Below are positions 15,801-23,422 of a DNA stretch of 64,000 nt, in pieces (position 1 is the stretch's first letter; every line of letters begins with the position of its first letter). A model generated the notes under the pieces. It searched no databases, had not been told where the DNA came from, and saw only the letters and a list, made by a program, of their open reading frames with translations. This DNA is from DASSUW01 sp963803335 (lineage in GTDB: Bacteria > Actinomycetota > Thermoleophilia > Solirubrobacterales > Solirubrobacteraceae), in the NCBI GenBank assembly GCA_963803335.1, contig CAWDME010000005.1, positions 1 to 64,000 on the forward strand, given 5' to 3'. A program made the translations under genes and the position numbers.

Positions 15801-18059
15801 ATGACCGCCACGACCCGAGTGGACCTGCACGTCCACTCGACCGCCTCGCAGGTCTCGAGGCTGGGCGTGCAGCGTGCGCTCGGCCTGCCCGAGTGCGCGA
15901 CAGGCCCCGAAGAGGTCTACGAGCTCGCCAAGCGCCGCGGCATGAGCTTCGTGACCATCACGGACCACGACACGATCGACGGGGCGCTGGAGATCGCCGA
16001 TCGCCCCGACGTGTTCATCTCCGAGGAGCTGACCGTCGGCTTCGCGGGTGAGCCCCACCAGGTCCACGTCCTCTGTTACGGGATCACGCCGGACGACCAC
16101 GAGCGGCTGCTCGAGCTGGCCGGCGACGTCACGCTCGTCGCCGAGTACCTCCACGACCGGGAGATCGCGTGCGCCCTGGCCCATCCGTTCTACGCCGTGT
16201 CCGCGCCGCTCGCCGCCCGCCACCGGCGCCGGCTCGCGCAGCTCTTCCCCGTCTGGGAGGTGCGCAACGGCTCACGCGCGCCGGAGCTGAACATGCCGGC
16301 CGCGATCTACATCGACACCCACGGCGGCATCGGCATCGGCGGCACCGACGATCACGCCGGGGTTGACATCGGGCGGACGTGGACCGAGGCGCCGGCGGCT
16401 TCCTCTCCGGGCGAATTCCTCGAGCACCTGCGCTGCGGGCGCGTGGAAGCGCACGGTGACCAGGGCTCGGCAGCCAAGTGGGCGCACGCGGCGATGGCGC
16501 TCGCGGTCCGGGCGCTGGGGCGGGGCGCCGGCACGGCGGCGCCGGATCCCGCGGCGGTCCTGCAGATGGTCGAGCGGGTGGTCTCGCAGGGCGACGCCCG
16601 CTCCGGGCCGATGGCGAGCGACCTCGGCCCGGACGACGCGCGGGCGCTGCTCCGGGCCTGGCTCGACTCGATCGGCCTCGACATGACCGACGCGGAGCTG
16701 CTCGCCTGGCTGCAGTCGGACGGGTTCTCGCACGCCGACCTCGTGCGCCGCGCGCGGCGCTGGCATGAGCGCAAGCTGCAGGTCGCCGTGGAGCGCGCGA
16801 TCGCCGCGCCGGCCGACATCGGGGCCTCGCTGCTGTCGGTGTTTGAGGCCTGTGTGCCGGTGGTGCCGTACGCGCCGGCGGCCGCCTTCCTGGGGCGGGA
16901 GAAGCAGAAGCTGTCGGCGCGCGACCGCGAGCCGGTGCGCGTGGCGCTCGTGGCGGACGCCGTCGGCGGGATGCACGGCGTGACCCACACGTTGGACGAG
17001 ATCCGTGAGCGCGGCGTCGCCGGCTTCGAGGTCGATGTGATCGGCACGGACATGAACGTCGACCGGCGGCTGAGCGCGGTCGCCGAGGTCGACATCCCGT
17101 TCTATGCGGGGCTGAAAATCGGCGTACCAAGCCCCTTGGCGGTCGTGGAGGCCCTGTCCGAGGGTCGGTACGGCTTGATCCATGTGTGCGCGCCAGGCCC
17201 AGCAGGCGCGGCGGCGGCGCTCACGGCCCGCGTGATGGAGCTGCCGCTGGTGGGCTCCTACCACACCGAGCTGGCGGCCTACGCGGGCCTGCGGTCGGGC
17301 GAACGGGCGCTCGAGCTCGGCGTGCAGGCCGCTCTGGGAGCGTTCTACCAGGCGTGCGACGTGGTCTTGTCGCCCTCGGGCGCCTCGGACGAGCGGCTCG
17401 TGGAGCTCGGCGTGGACGCGGCGCGGCTCGGCCGCTGGGATCGCGGCGTCGACGTCGAGCGGTTCGACCCGGCGCGGCGGGAGACCGGCCGGTTCGGCGA
17501 GCGGGTCACCGTGCTCTACTCGGGCCGGCTGACGCTCGAGAAGGGCGCCGACCTGCTCGTGGAGTCCTTCCTCGCGGCGCGGCGCGCCGACCCGCGCCTG
17601 CACCTGCTGCTGGCGGGCGGAGGGCCGGAGCAGGGGCGGCTGCGGGAGCAGCTGGGGGACGCGGCGACGTTCCTCGGCTGGCTGGAGGGCGACGATCTCG
17701 CGGTGACCTACGCGAGCGCCGACCTGATGCTGTTCTGCTCCCAGACCGACACGTTCGGGCAGGTGCTGCTGGAGGCGCAGGCGTCCGGGCTCCCGATCGT
17801 CGCCGTTGGGGTGGGCGGGCCGGCCGAGCTGATCGACTCGGGCCGCTCCGGCGTGCTGTGCCCGCCCGACGCCGAGGCGCTGGGCGCGGTCGTCGCCCGC
17901 CTGGCCGGCGCGCCGGAGGAGCGCGCCGAGCTCGCACGCGGCGGCCTGGCCTCCGTGCGAGACCGCACCTGGGAAGCCGCTCTCGGCCGCCTGGCCGACG
18001 GGTGGCGCCGCGCGCTCGCCGAGCGCGGGGCCGCCGCGGGCGTCGTTCGCGCGGCCTGA
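15801..18059 (+). CDS. Fusion: PHP-domain phosphoesterase + GT4 glycosyltransferase
   Basis: One 752-residue frame with two enzyme domains. Residues 1 to about 200 are a PHP metal-dependent phosphoesterase: DLHVHST, TDHDTIDG, SEEL, ALAHPF and TDDHAG supply the expected His/Asp/Glu metal ligands. A linker of about 150 residues follows. Residues about 375-750 are a GT-B family 4 glycosyltransferase, with GGMHGVTHTLDE near the start, the donor region VLYSGRLTLEKGADLL and DTFGQVLLEAQASG near 648, where the first acid of the EX7E motif is Asp. The C-terminal domain resembles GDP-mannose-dependent mannosyltransferases. Both active sites look intact. The start ATG at 15801 immediately precedes the PHP motif; no ribosome site is evident. 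Confidence 0.82.
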   Translation: MTATTRVDLHVHSTASQVSRLGVQRALGLPECATGPEEVYELAKRRGMSFVTITDHDTIDGALEIADRPDVFISEELTVGFAGEPHQVHVLCYGITPDDHERLLELAGDVTLVAEYLHDREIACALAHPFYAVSAPLAARHRRRLAQLFPVWEVRNGSRAPELNMPAAIYIDTHGGIGIGGTDDHAGVDIGRTWTEAPAASSPGEFLEHLRCGRVEAHGDQGSAAKWAHAAMALAVRALGRGAGTAAPDPAAVLQMVERVVSQGDARSGPMASDLGPDDARALLRAWLDSIGLDMTDAELLAWLQSDGFSHADLVRRARRWHERKLQVAVERAIAAPADIGASLLSVFEACVPVVPYAPAAAFLGREKQKLSARDREPVRVALVADAVGGMHGVTHTLDEIRERGVAGFEVDVIGTDMNVDRRLSAVAEVDIPFYAGLKIGVPSPLAVVEALSEGRYGLIHVCAPGPAGAAAALTARVMELPLVGSYHTELAAYAGLRSGERALELGVQAALGAFYQACDVVLSPSGASDERLVELGVDAARLGRWDRGVDVERFDPARRETGRFGERVTVLYSGRLTLEKGADLLVESFLAARRADPRLHLLLAGGGPEQGRLREQLGDAATFLGWLEGDDLAVTYASADLMLFCSQTDTFGQVLLEAQASGLPIVAVGVGGPAELIDSGRSGVLCPPDAEALGAVVARLAGAPEERAELARGGLASVRDRTWEAALGRLADGWRRALAERGAAAGVVRAA

Positions 18060-18077
18060 CCGCCGCCGCGGCGAACT

Positions 18078-18155
18078 TTGTGCATCTAGGTGCCCTCTAG
18101 GACCACAACTGCACAACGTTGGCAAGTTTCGCCCCCTCAGGGCGCATAACTTGCC
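18078..18155. other. Two inverted repeats in the gap before radA
   Basis: TTGTGCA (18078-18084) pairs with TGCACAA (18110-18116). Then GGCAAGTT (18121-18128) pairs with AACTTGCC (18148-18155) around an inner 5-bp stem (18130-18134 with 18140-18144). The second hairpin could end the PHP-glycosyltransferase message, though no T-run follows. Both could also be regulator sites. The rest of the 209-bp gap shows nothing else but a TACTGT hexamer before radA. Confidence 0.4.
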
Positions 18156-18268
18156 GAGCTTCGCGCCGGCCGGCCCCCTCACCGCCCCACCCAGCCGCAG
18201 TCGGCCGGGGCCACAGCGCGCGCGGCGGGGGCGAACCCGTCCGCCACCGCACCTACTGTCACTGACCC

Positions 18269-19624
18269 ATGGCGCGGCCCACCACCGTCTTCGTCTGCTC
18301 GGCCTGCGGCACCGAGTCCGCCAAGTGGCACGGCCAGTGCCCGGGCTGCGGTGCGTGGAACACGCTCGCCGAAGAGGCGCGGGGCGCCGCGAAGGGCGGT
18401 GCGTCCCGGCCCGCGGCCAGGCCCGTCCGGCTCGCCGACGTGCGCGCCGAGCGGCACGCCCGGCTCTCAACCGGCATCGGCGAGCTCGACCGCATCCTCG
18501 GCGGCGGCGTGGTGCCCGGCTCGATCGTCCTCATCGGCGGGTCGCCGGGGATCGGCAAGTCGACGCTGACGTCGATGGCGCTCGGCAACATGCAGGGCGC
18601 GGGGCGGCGCACGCTGTATGTCTCGGGTGAGGAGTCGGCGGGCCAGATCCGGCTGCGCGCCGAGCGCCTGCCGGGCGCGGCGCTCGAGGTGCCCGTGCTG
18701 GCGGAGACCGACCTCGACACCGTGCTCGCCACGCTCGACGCCGAGCGCCCCGAGGTCTGCGTGGTCGACTCCGTGCAGACGCTGCACGCGAGCGCGCTGA
18801 CCGGCGCGGCCGGCTCAGTCGGCCAGGTGCGCGAGGTGGCCGACCGCATCACGCGGCTCGCCAAGGCGCGCGGGATGGCGGTGCTGCTCGTTGGCCACGT
18901 CACCAAGGAGGGCGCGCTCGCCGGCCCGCGCGTGCTCGAGCACCTCGTCGACTGTGTGCTGCAGTTCGAGGGTGAGCGCGAGCGCACCTACCGCACGCTG
19001 CGCGCGCTGAAGAACCGCTTCGGCTCGACCAACGACGTCGGCGTCTTCGAGATGCGCTCCGGCGGGCTCGTCGAAGTGGCCGACGCGTCCGCCCGTTTCG
19101 TCGGCGAGGCGACGCGCGCGCCAGGCAGCGCCGTGCTCGCGGCGATGGAGGGCTCGCGCCCGCTGCTCGTGGAGGTGCAGGCGCTCGTCTCGCCGTCGGA
19201 CCTCGTGCCCCCGCGCCGGGTCGCCAACGGGATCGACCGCAACCGGCTGGCGCTCGTGCTCGCCGTGCTCGGCCGCCACGGCGGTGTCGCGGTCGGCTCG
19301 GCCGACGTGTTCGTCAACGTCGCCGGCGGCGTGCGCGTCGACGAGCCGGGCGCCGACCTGGCCATCGCGCTGGCCGTCGCGAGCGCGGCCCGCGGCGTCG
19401 CGCTGGGCGAAGGGGAAGCGCCGGTGGCGTGCTTCGGCGAGGTCGGGCTGACCGGCGAGCTGCGCTCGGTCGGCCACCCCGACCGCCGGCTCGCCGAGGC
19501 GGCGAAGTTCGGGCTGAGCCCGGTGATCGCGCCGCGCGAGAGCGGCGCGGGCGTGGAGGCCGCGACGCTGCGGCAGGCGCTACGGGCCGGGCTCGGCGCC
19601 GGGTCGTCCGCCCGGGCGGCCTGA
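18269..19624 (+). CDS. radA: DNA repair protein RadA (Sms)
   Basis: RecA-related branch-migration protein that processes recombination intermediates. The 451 residues show the diagnostic N-terminal C4 zinc finger (CSAC at 10-13 and CPGC at 24-27), Walker A GGSPGIGKST near 90-99, the RadA-specific KNRFG motif near 250 and a Lon-protease-like C-terminal domain. A -10-like TACTGT ends 9 nt before the ATG and no ribosome site is present, so the transcript may be leaderless. Followed by disA, as in many Gram-positives. Confidence 0.96.
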   Translation: MARPTTVFVCSACGTESAKWHGQCPGCGAWNTLAEEARGAAKGGASRPAARPVRLADVRAERHARLSTGIGELDRILGGGVVPGSIVLIGGSPGIGKSTLTSMALGNMQGAGRRTLYVSGEESAGQIRLRAERLPGAALEVPVLAETDLDTVLATLDAERPEVCVVDSVQTLHASALTGAAGSVGQVREVADRITRLAKARGMAVLLVGHVTKEGALAGPRVLEHLVDCVLQFEGERERTYRTLRALKNRFGSTNDVGVFEMRSGGLVEVADASARFVGEATRAPGSAVLAAMEGSRPLLVEVQALVSPSDLVPPRRVANGIDRNRLALVLAVLGRHGGVAVGSADVFVNVAGGVRVDEPGADLAIALAVASAARGVALGEGEAPVACFGEVGLTGELRSVGHPDRRLAEAAKFGLSPVIAPRESGAGVEAATLRQALRAGLGAGSSARAA

Positions 19625-19743
19625 GCCGGCGCAGCTCGCGGCTCGCGGGCTCGATTCCTAGCCCAACGTCTAGTTCGGCAAACGTTTTCTTCGGCGCTAC
19701 ACATGGGTTTAGGGATCGTTAAAGCAACTGCTAGAATTAGGTA

Positions 19744-20859
19744 GTGATGACGCCGCGATCCGGGGAGGAGCTCACTGAGCTCGAAGCGCGGCAGGAGCCC
19801 CGGTTGGTCAAAGCGCTGGAGATGGTCGCGCCCGGCACCGCGGTCCGCGAGGGCATCGACAACATCGTCCATGCGCGCACCGGCGGCCTGATCGTCATCG
19901 GCGATCCCGACGAGCTCGCTTTTCTGTTCTCCGGCGGCATCAAGCTCGACATCGACTACACGCCGGCGATGATCTACCAGCTCGCGAAGATGGACGGCGC
20001 GATCGCACTCAACGCCACCGCCACCAAGATCGCCTGGTGCAACGTCCAGCTGATGCCGGACCCGACGATCCTCAGCTCCGAGACCGGCACCCGTCATCGC
20101 ACCGCCGAGCGCGTGTCCAAGCAGACGGACGCGCTCGTGATCGCGGTGTCCCAGCGTCGCGACGTCGTCAGCCTCTACGTCGACGGCGCCAAGTACATCC
20201 TCGAGGAGATCCCCGCGGTCCTGGCCAAGGCCAACCAGGCGCTCGCGACCCTCGACAAGTACCGCTCTCGCCTTGATCAGGTGTCCACGCGTCTCACGGC
20301 TCTCGAGTTCGAGGGCGGCGTGACGCTCCACGACGTGCTGACGGTCCTGCAGCGCGTCGAGCTCGTGACGCGCATGGCCGTCGAGATCGAGCGCTACATC
20401 GTCGAGCTGGGCTCCGAGGGTCGGCTCATCGAGATGCAGCTCGAGGAGACCATGGTCGGCGTGGCGGGCGACAAAGCTGCTCTCCTGCACGACTACCTGG
20501 CCGAGCCGCGGGACGACGATTTCGCGGTCGCGCTGGACGGCATCGCCCGTCTCGCGCACCAGGACCTGCTCGACTTCGGGCGGCTCGCCGAGCTGCTCGG
20601 CTACGACCGCAAGGTCAACACGCTCGACTATCCAGTGTCACCACGCGGCTACCGGATCCTGGGTCGGATTCCCAGGCTGCCGAAGCTGGTGGTGCAGAAC
20701 ATCGTCCGCGAGTTCCGCGGGCTCGACGAGATCCTGGCGGCGACCGACCCAGAGCTGGAGTCGGTGGAGGGCGTCGGAGAGATCCGTGCGAAGGACATCC
20801 GCGAGGGTCTTCGCCGGCTCCAGGAGATCAACCTCGTGGACCGCTATCTGCAGACATGA
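19744..20859 (+). CDS. disA: DNA integrity scanning diadenylate cyclase DisA
   Basis: Octameric sensor that makes cyclic di-AMP from two ATP while scanning DNA for branched structures. The 371 residues contain the DAC domain (about 1-145) with the DGA motif in KMDGAIALN and the RHR motif in TGTRHRTAERV, a helical linker, and a C-terminal helix-hairpin-helix DNA-binding domain (VEGVGEIRAKDIREGLRR). GTG at 19744 and ATG at 19747 are adjacent candidate starts. TAGAAT at 19732-19737, 6 nt before, is a good -10 and no ribosome site is present. This suggests a separate, leaderless promoter from radA. No c-di-AMP phosphodiesterase was recognised in the window. Confidence 0.96.
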   Translation: MMTPRSGEELTELEARQEPRLVKALEMVAPGTAVREGIDNIVHARTGGLIVIGDPDELAFLFSGGIKLDIDYTPAMIYQLAKMDGAIALNATATKIAWCNVQLMPDPTILSSETGTRHRTAERVSKQTDALVIAVSQRRDVVSLYVDGAKYILEEIPAVLAKANQALATLDKYRSRLDQVSTRLTALEFEGGVTLHDVLTVLQRVELVTRMAVEIERYIVELGSEGRLIEMQLEETMVGVAGDKAALLHDYLAEPRDDDFAVALDGIARLAHQDLLDFGRLAELLGYDRKVNTLDYPVSPRGYRILGRIPRLPKLVVQNIVREFRGLDEILAATDPELESVEGVGEIRAKDIREGLRRLQEINLVDRYLQT

Positions 20860-20883
20860 CATGTCGTCCGGCACCCGGACGCC

Positions 20884-21480
20884 TTGATGAAGGAGGACAC
20901 CATCCCCACCGAAACCGTTACCACTGAGCACGAGGCGATCGAAGACCTCGACATCACCCGCGAGGCGGAGTGCATCGACTTCTCGATTGGTGACAACGTC
21001 GTCTATCCCCATCACGGGGCCGGACAGGTCATCAAGAAGGAGAAGAAGGAGATCCTCGGGGAGACTCGCGAGTACCTGACGATCAAGATTCTTCATAACG
21101 ACATGACGGTGATGGTGCCGTGTGAGAACGCGGGCAAGGCGGGCCTGCGCCGCGTCATCGACGAGGACACCGTCAAGAAGGTCCTGAGCGTGCTCTCCGA
21201 CGAGGTGTCGGAGATGCCGAAGAACTGGAACCGGCGCTTCAAGCACAACCGCGACAAGATCAAGACCGGCGACATCTACGAGCTCGCCGAGGTCGTCCGC
21301 AACCTCGCCGTCCGCGAGCAGGACAAGGGCCTGTCGACCGGCGAGAAGCAGATGTACACGCGGGCGAAGAAGATCCTCGCGTCGGAGATGATGTACGCGC
21401 TGGAGAAGAGCGAGGACGACGCCGAGGCCTACCTCGACGACTTGCTCACGCGCTCGGACAAGCTGGCGGCCGCCTCGTAA
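20884..21480 (+). CDS. carD: CarD-family RNA polymerase-binding transcription regulator
   Basis: CarD/CdnL proteins bind the RNA polymerase beta subunit and stabilise open complexes at rRNA and other promoters. The family core begins at FSIGDNVVYPHHGAGQV and runs through the Tudor-like RNAP-interaction domain to the helical C-terminal DNA-binding domain. An acidic tail of about 30 residues precedes the core; the mycobacterial protein starts almost directly at it. The start is unclear. TTG 20884 and ATG 20887 have no upstream ribosome site, whereas a strong AAGGAGG at 20890-20896 lies just inside the frame, so translation may begin downstream at a non-AUG codon such as ATC 20902. Confidence 0.93.
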   Translation: MMKEDTIPTETVTTEHEAIEDLDITREAECIDFSIGDNVVYPHHGAGQVIKKEKKEILGETREYLTIKILHNDMTVMVPCENAGKAGLRRVIDEDTVKKVLSVLSDEVSEMPKNWNRRFKHNRDKIKTGDIYELAEVVRNLAVREQDKGLSTGEKQMYTRAKKILASEMMYALEKSEDDAEAYLDDLLTRSDKLAAAS

Positions 21481-21508
21481 GCGAGGAAATAGGGTCCCGC
21501 CCACCCCC

Positions 21509-22171
21509 GTGGCGGTCGCGCTAGTTGTGGCCGCCGGGAGCGGCGAACGCCTTGGGGCCGGCCGGCCCAAGGCGTTCGTCGACCTCGCGGGACGCCCGAT
21601 GCTCGCGTGGTCGCTCGACGCGCTCCACGCCGCCGGGATCTCGCAGATCGTGGTCGCCTTGCCGCCCGGCGAGACGGCGCCGCGTGAGACGCTCGGCGTG
21701 CGGGGCGGCGCGACGCGATCCGAGTCCGTGCGCGCGGCCCTCGCCGCGGCGCCGGCGAGCGACGCCGTCGTCGTGCACGACGCCGCCCGGCCGCTCGTGA
21801 CGGCCGAGCATTTCCGCGCGGCGCTGGACGCGCTCGCCGACGCCGACTGCGCGATCGCCGCCGCGCCGATCACCGACACGGTCAAGGAGGCGGGCGCGGA
21901 CCGGCGTGTGACCGCGACGCTCGACCGCACGCGCCTGTGGGCGATCCAGACGCCGCAGGCCTTCCGGCGCCCGGCGCTCGAGCACGCCCTCGACGTCCCC
22001 GACGAGGTGCTCGGGGCCGCTACCGACGACGCCTGGCTCGTCGAGCGCACGGGCGGCACGGTGCGGGTCGTAGAGTCCACGCCCGCGAACTTCAAGGTGA
22101 CCACGCCGCACGACCTCCAGCTCGCCGCCTACCTGCTTGCTGACCGACTACCACGTCCATCTGCGCACTGA
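21509..22171 (+). CDS. ispD: 2-C-methyl-D-erythritol 4-phosphate cytidylyltransferase
   Basis: Third MEP-pathway step: CTP plus MEP gives CDP-ME. 220 residues, typical length. The nucleotide-binding loop AAGSGERLGAGRPKAF lies at the N-terminus, VHDAARPLV is the conserved metal/substrate motif, and TDTVKEAG and TPQAF match family signatures. GTG start at 21509. It overlaps the PHP gene by 35 nt and leads a tightly overlapping string with ispF and cysS, so it is probably one operon from carD or ispD onward. ispE and other MEP genes are not in the window. Confidence 0.95.
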   Translation: MAVALVVAAGSGERLGAGRPKAFVDLAGRPMLAWSLDALHAAGISQIVVALPPGETAPRETLGVRGGATRSESVRAALAAAPASDAVVVHDAARPLVTAEHFRAALDALADADCAIAAAPITDTVKEAGADRRVTATLDRTRLWAIQTPQAFRRPALEHALDVPDEVLGAATDDAWLVERTGGTVRVVESTPANFKVTTPHDLQLAAYLLADRLPRPSAH

Positions 22172-22964
22172 CGAGCCGGAGAACACGCCCGCGCGCTTCT
22201 TCACGGCCGCCAACGCCGAGCGCTACCGCGAGACGGCGACCGAGCGGGGGATCGCCGAGCTCGGGGTGGCTGAGCACATCTACCGCTTCACGGCCGCCAT
22301 GGAGATCTGGCAGCACCCGTTCTGGCGCCAGTACGCGCACGACGACCTCGACGAGTACTGCGGCTTCGTGCGCGAGGAGACCGACCTGCGGCTCGGCATC
22401 GAGATGGACTTCGTGCCCGGGAGCGAGGACCGCATCGCCAATGTGCTCGACGGCCGCGACTGGGACTACGTGGTCGGCTCGGTGCACTTCCTGCGCGACC
22501 ACTCGCTCGACACCGAGGACTACTCGATCTGGGGCGCCGGCGAGTCGGCCGATCGCATCTGGCGCCGCTACTTCGAGACCGTCGCCCACTCGGCGCTCTC
22601 CGGCCTCTACGACATCATCGGCCACCCCGACCTCGTGAAGGTCTGGGGGTCCGCCGCACCGGTGCCGGACCGCGACCTGCGCTACTTCTACGAGCCCGCT
22701 GTGGAGGCGTTCGCCGAGGCCGGGGTGGCGGTCGAGCTCTCGACCGCCGGCTGGCGCAAGCCGGTCGGCGAGCAGTACCCGGCGGTGCCGTTCCTGGAGA
22801 TGCTCGTCGACGCCGGCTGCCCGCTCGCGCTGTCCAGCGATGCCCACCTCCCGGACCAGCTCGGCTTCGAGTACGAGCGCGCCGTCGAGCTGCTGGAGAC
22901 GCTCGGCGTCCGTGAGATCGCCGTCTTCGAGGGGCGGCAGCGGCGCATGGAGGCGATCGGGTGA
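22137..22964 (+). CDS. PHP-family phosphatase (histidinol-phosphatase-like)
   Basis: 275-residue PHP-domain protein resembling HisJ/HisK-type histidinol-phosphatases. Metal-binding motifs are DYHVHLR (N-terminus), VAEHIY, GIEMDFV, VGSVHFL, IIGHPDLVK and LSSDAHLP. TTG at 22137 (or CTG at 22140) is the likely start and overlaps ispD by 35 nt. The stop overlaps ispF by 4 nt. No other histidine genes are nearby, so the substrate may instead be linked to the isoprenoid neighbours, but that is only inference from context. Confidence 0.82.
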   Translation: MLTDYHVHLRTDEPENTPARFFTAANAERYRETATERGIAELGVAEHIYRFTAAMEIWQHPFWRQYAHDDLDEYCGFVREETDLRLGIEMDFVPGSEDRIANVLDGRDWDYVVGSVHFLRDHSLDTEDYSIWGAGESADRIWRRYFETVAHSALSGLYDIIGHPDLVKVWGSAAPVPDRDLRYFYEPAVEAFAEAGVAVELSTAGWRKPVGEQYPAVPFLEMLVDAGCPLALSSDAHLPDQLGFEYERAVELLETLGVREIAVFEGRQRRMEAIG

Positions 22965-23422
22965 GGACCGGCATCGGGATCGACTCGCATCGCTTCGAGG
23001 CCGGCCGCCGGCTCGTGCTCGGCGGTGTCGAGATTCCGTATGAGCGCGGGCTGGCCGGGCACAGCGATGCCGACGTGCTCGCCCACGCGATCGCCGACGC
23101 ACTCCTCGGCGCCGCCGGCCTCGGCGACATCGGCCAGCACTTCCCGGACACCGACGAGGAGTGGCGCGACGCCGACTCGATGGAGCTGCTGCGCACTGTG
23201 GTCGCGCGCGTCGAGGAGGAGGGGTACGCGGTCGAGCACGTCGACGCGACGGTGATGCTCGAGGCGCCCAAGCTCGCTCGGTACCGCGAGGCGATCGAGG
23301 CATCGCTCGCCGCCGTGCTCGGCTCGGTCAACGTGAAGGCGACGACCGGCGAGCGGATGGGGTTCATCGGGCGCGGCGAGGGCGCCGCGGCGCTGGCCGT
23401 CGCTACGATCGCCCCCCGATGA
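22961..23422 (+). CDS. ispF: 2-C-methyl-D-erythritol 2,4-cyclodiphosphate synthase
   Basis: Fifth MEP-pathway step, cyclising CDP-ME 2-phosphate with loss of CMP in a trimeric enzyme. 153 residues, family length. The Zn site is in GIDSHRF (Asp and His), and HSDADVLAHAIADALLGA, TDEEW and the C-terminal TTGERMGFIGRGEG are the conserved substrate and CMP-binding segments. GTG start overlapping the PHP gene by 4 nt; the stop overlaps cysS by 4 nt, which implies translational coupling. Confidence 0.96.
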   Translation: MRTGIGIDSHRFEAGRRLVLGGVEIPYERGLAGHSDADVLAHAIADALLGAAGLGDIGQHFPDTDEEWRDADSMELLRTVVARVEEEGYAVEHVDATVMLEAPKLARYREAIEASLAAVLGSVNVKATTGERMGFIGRGEGAAALAVATIAPR

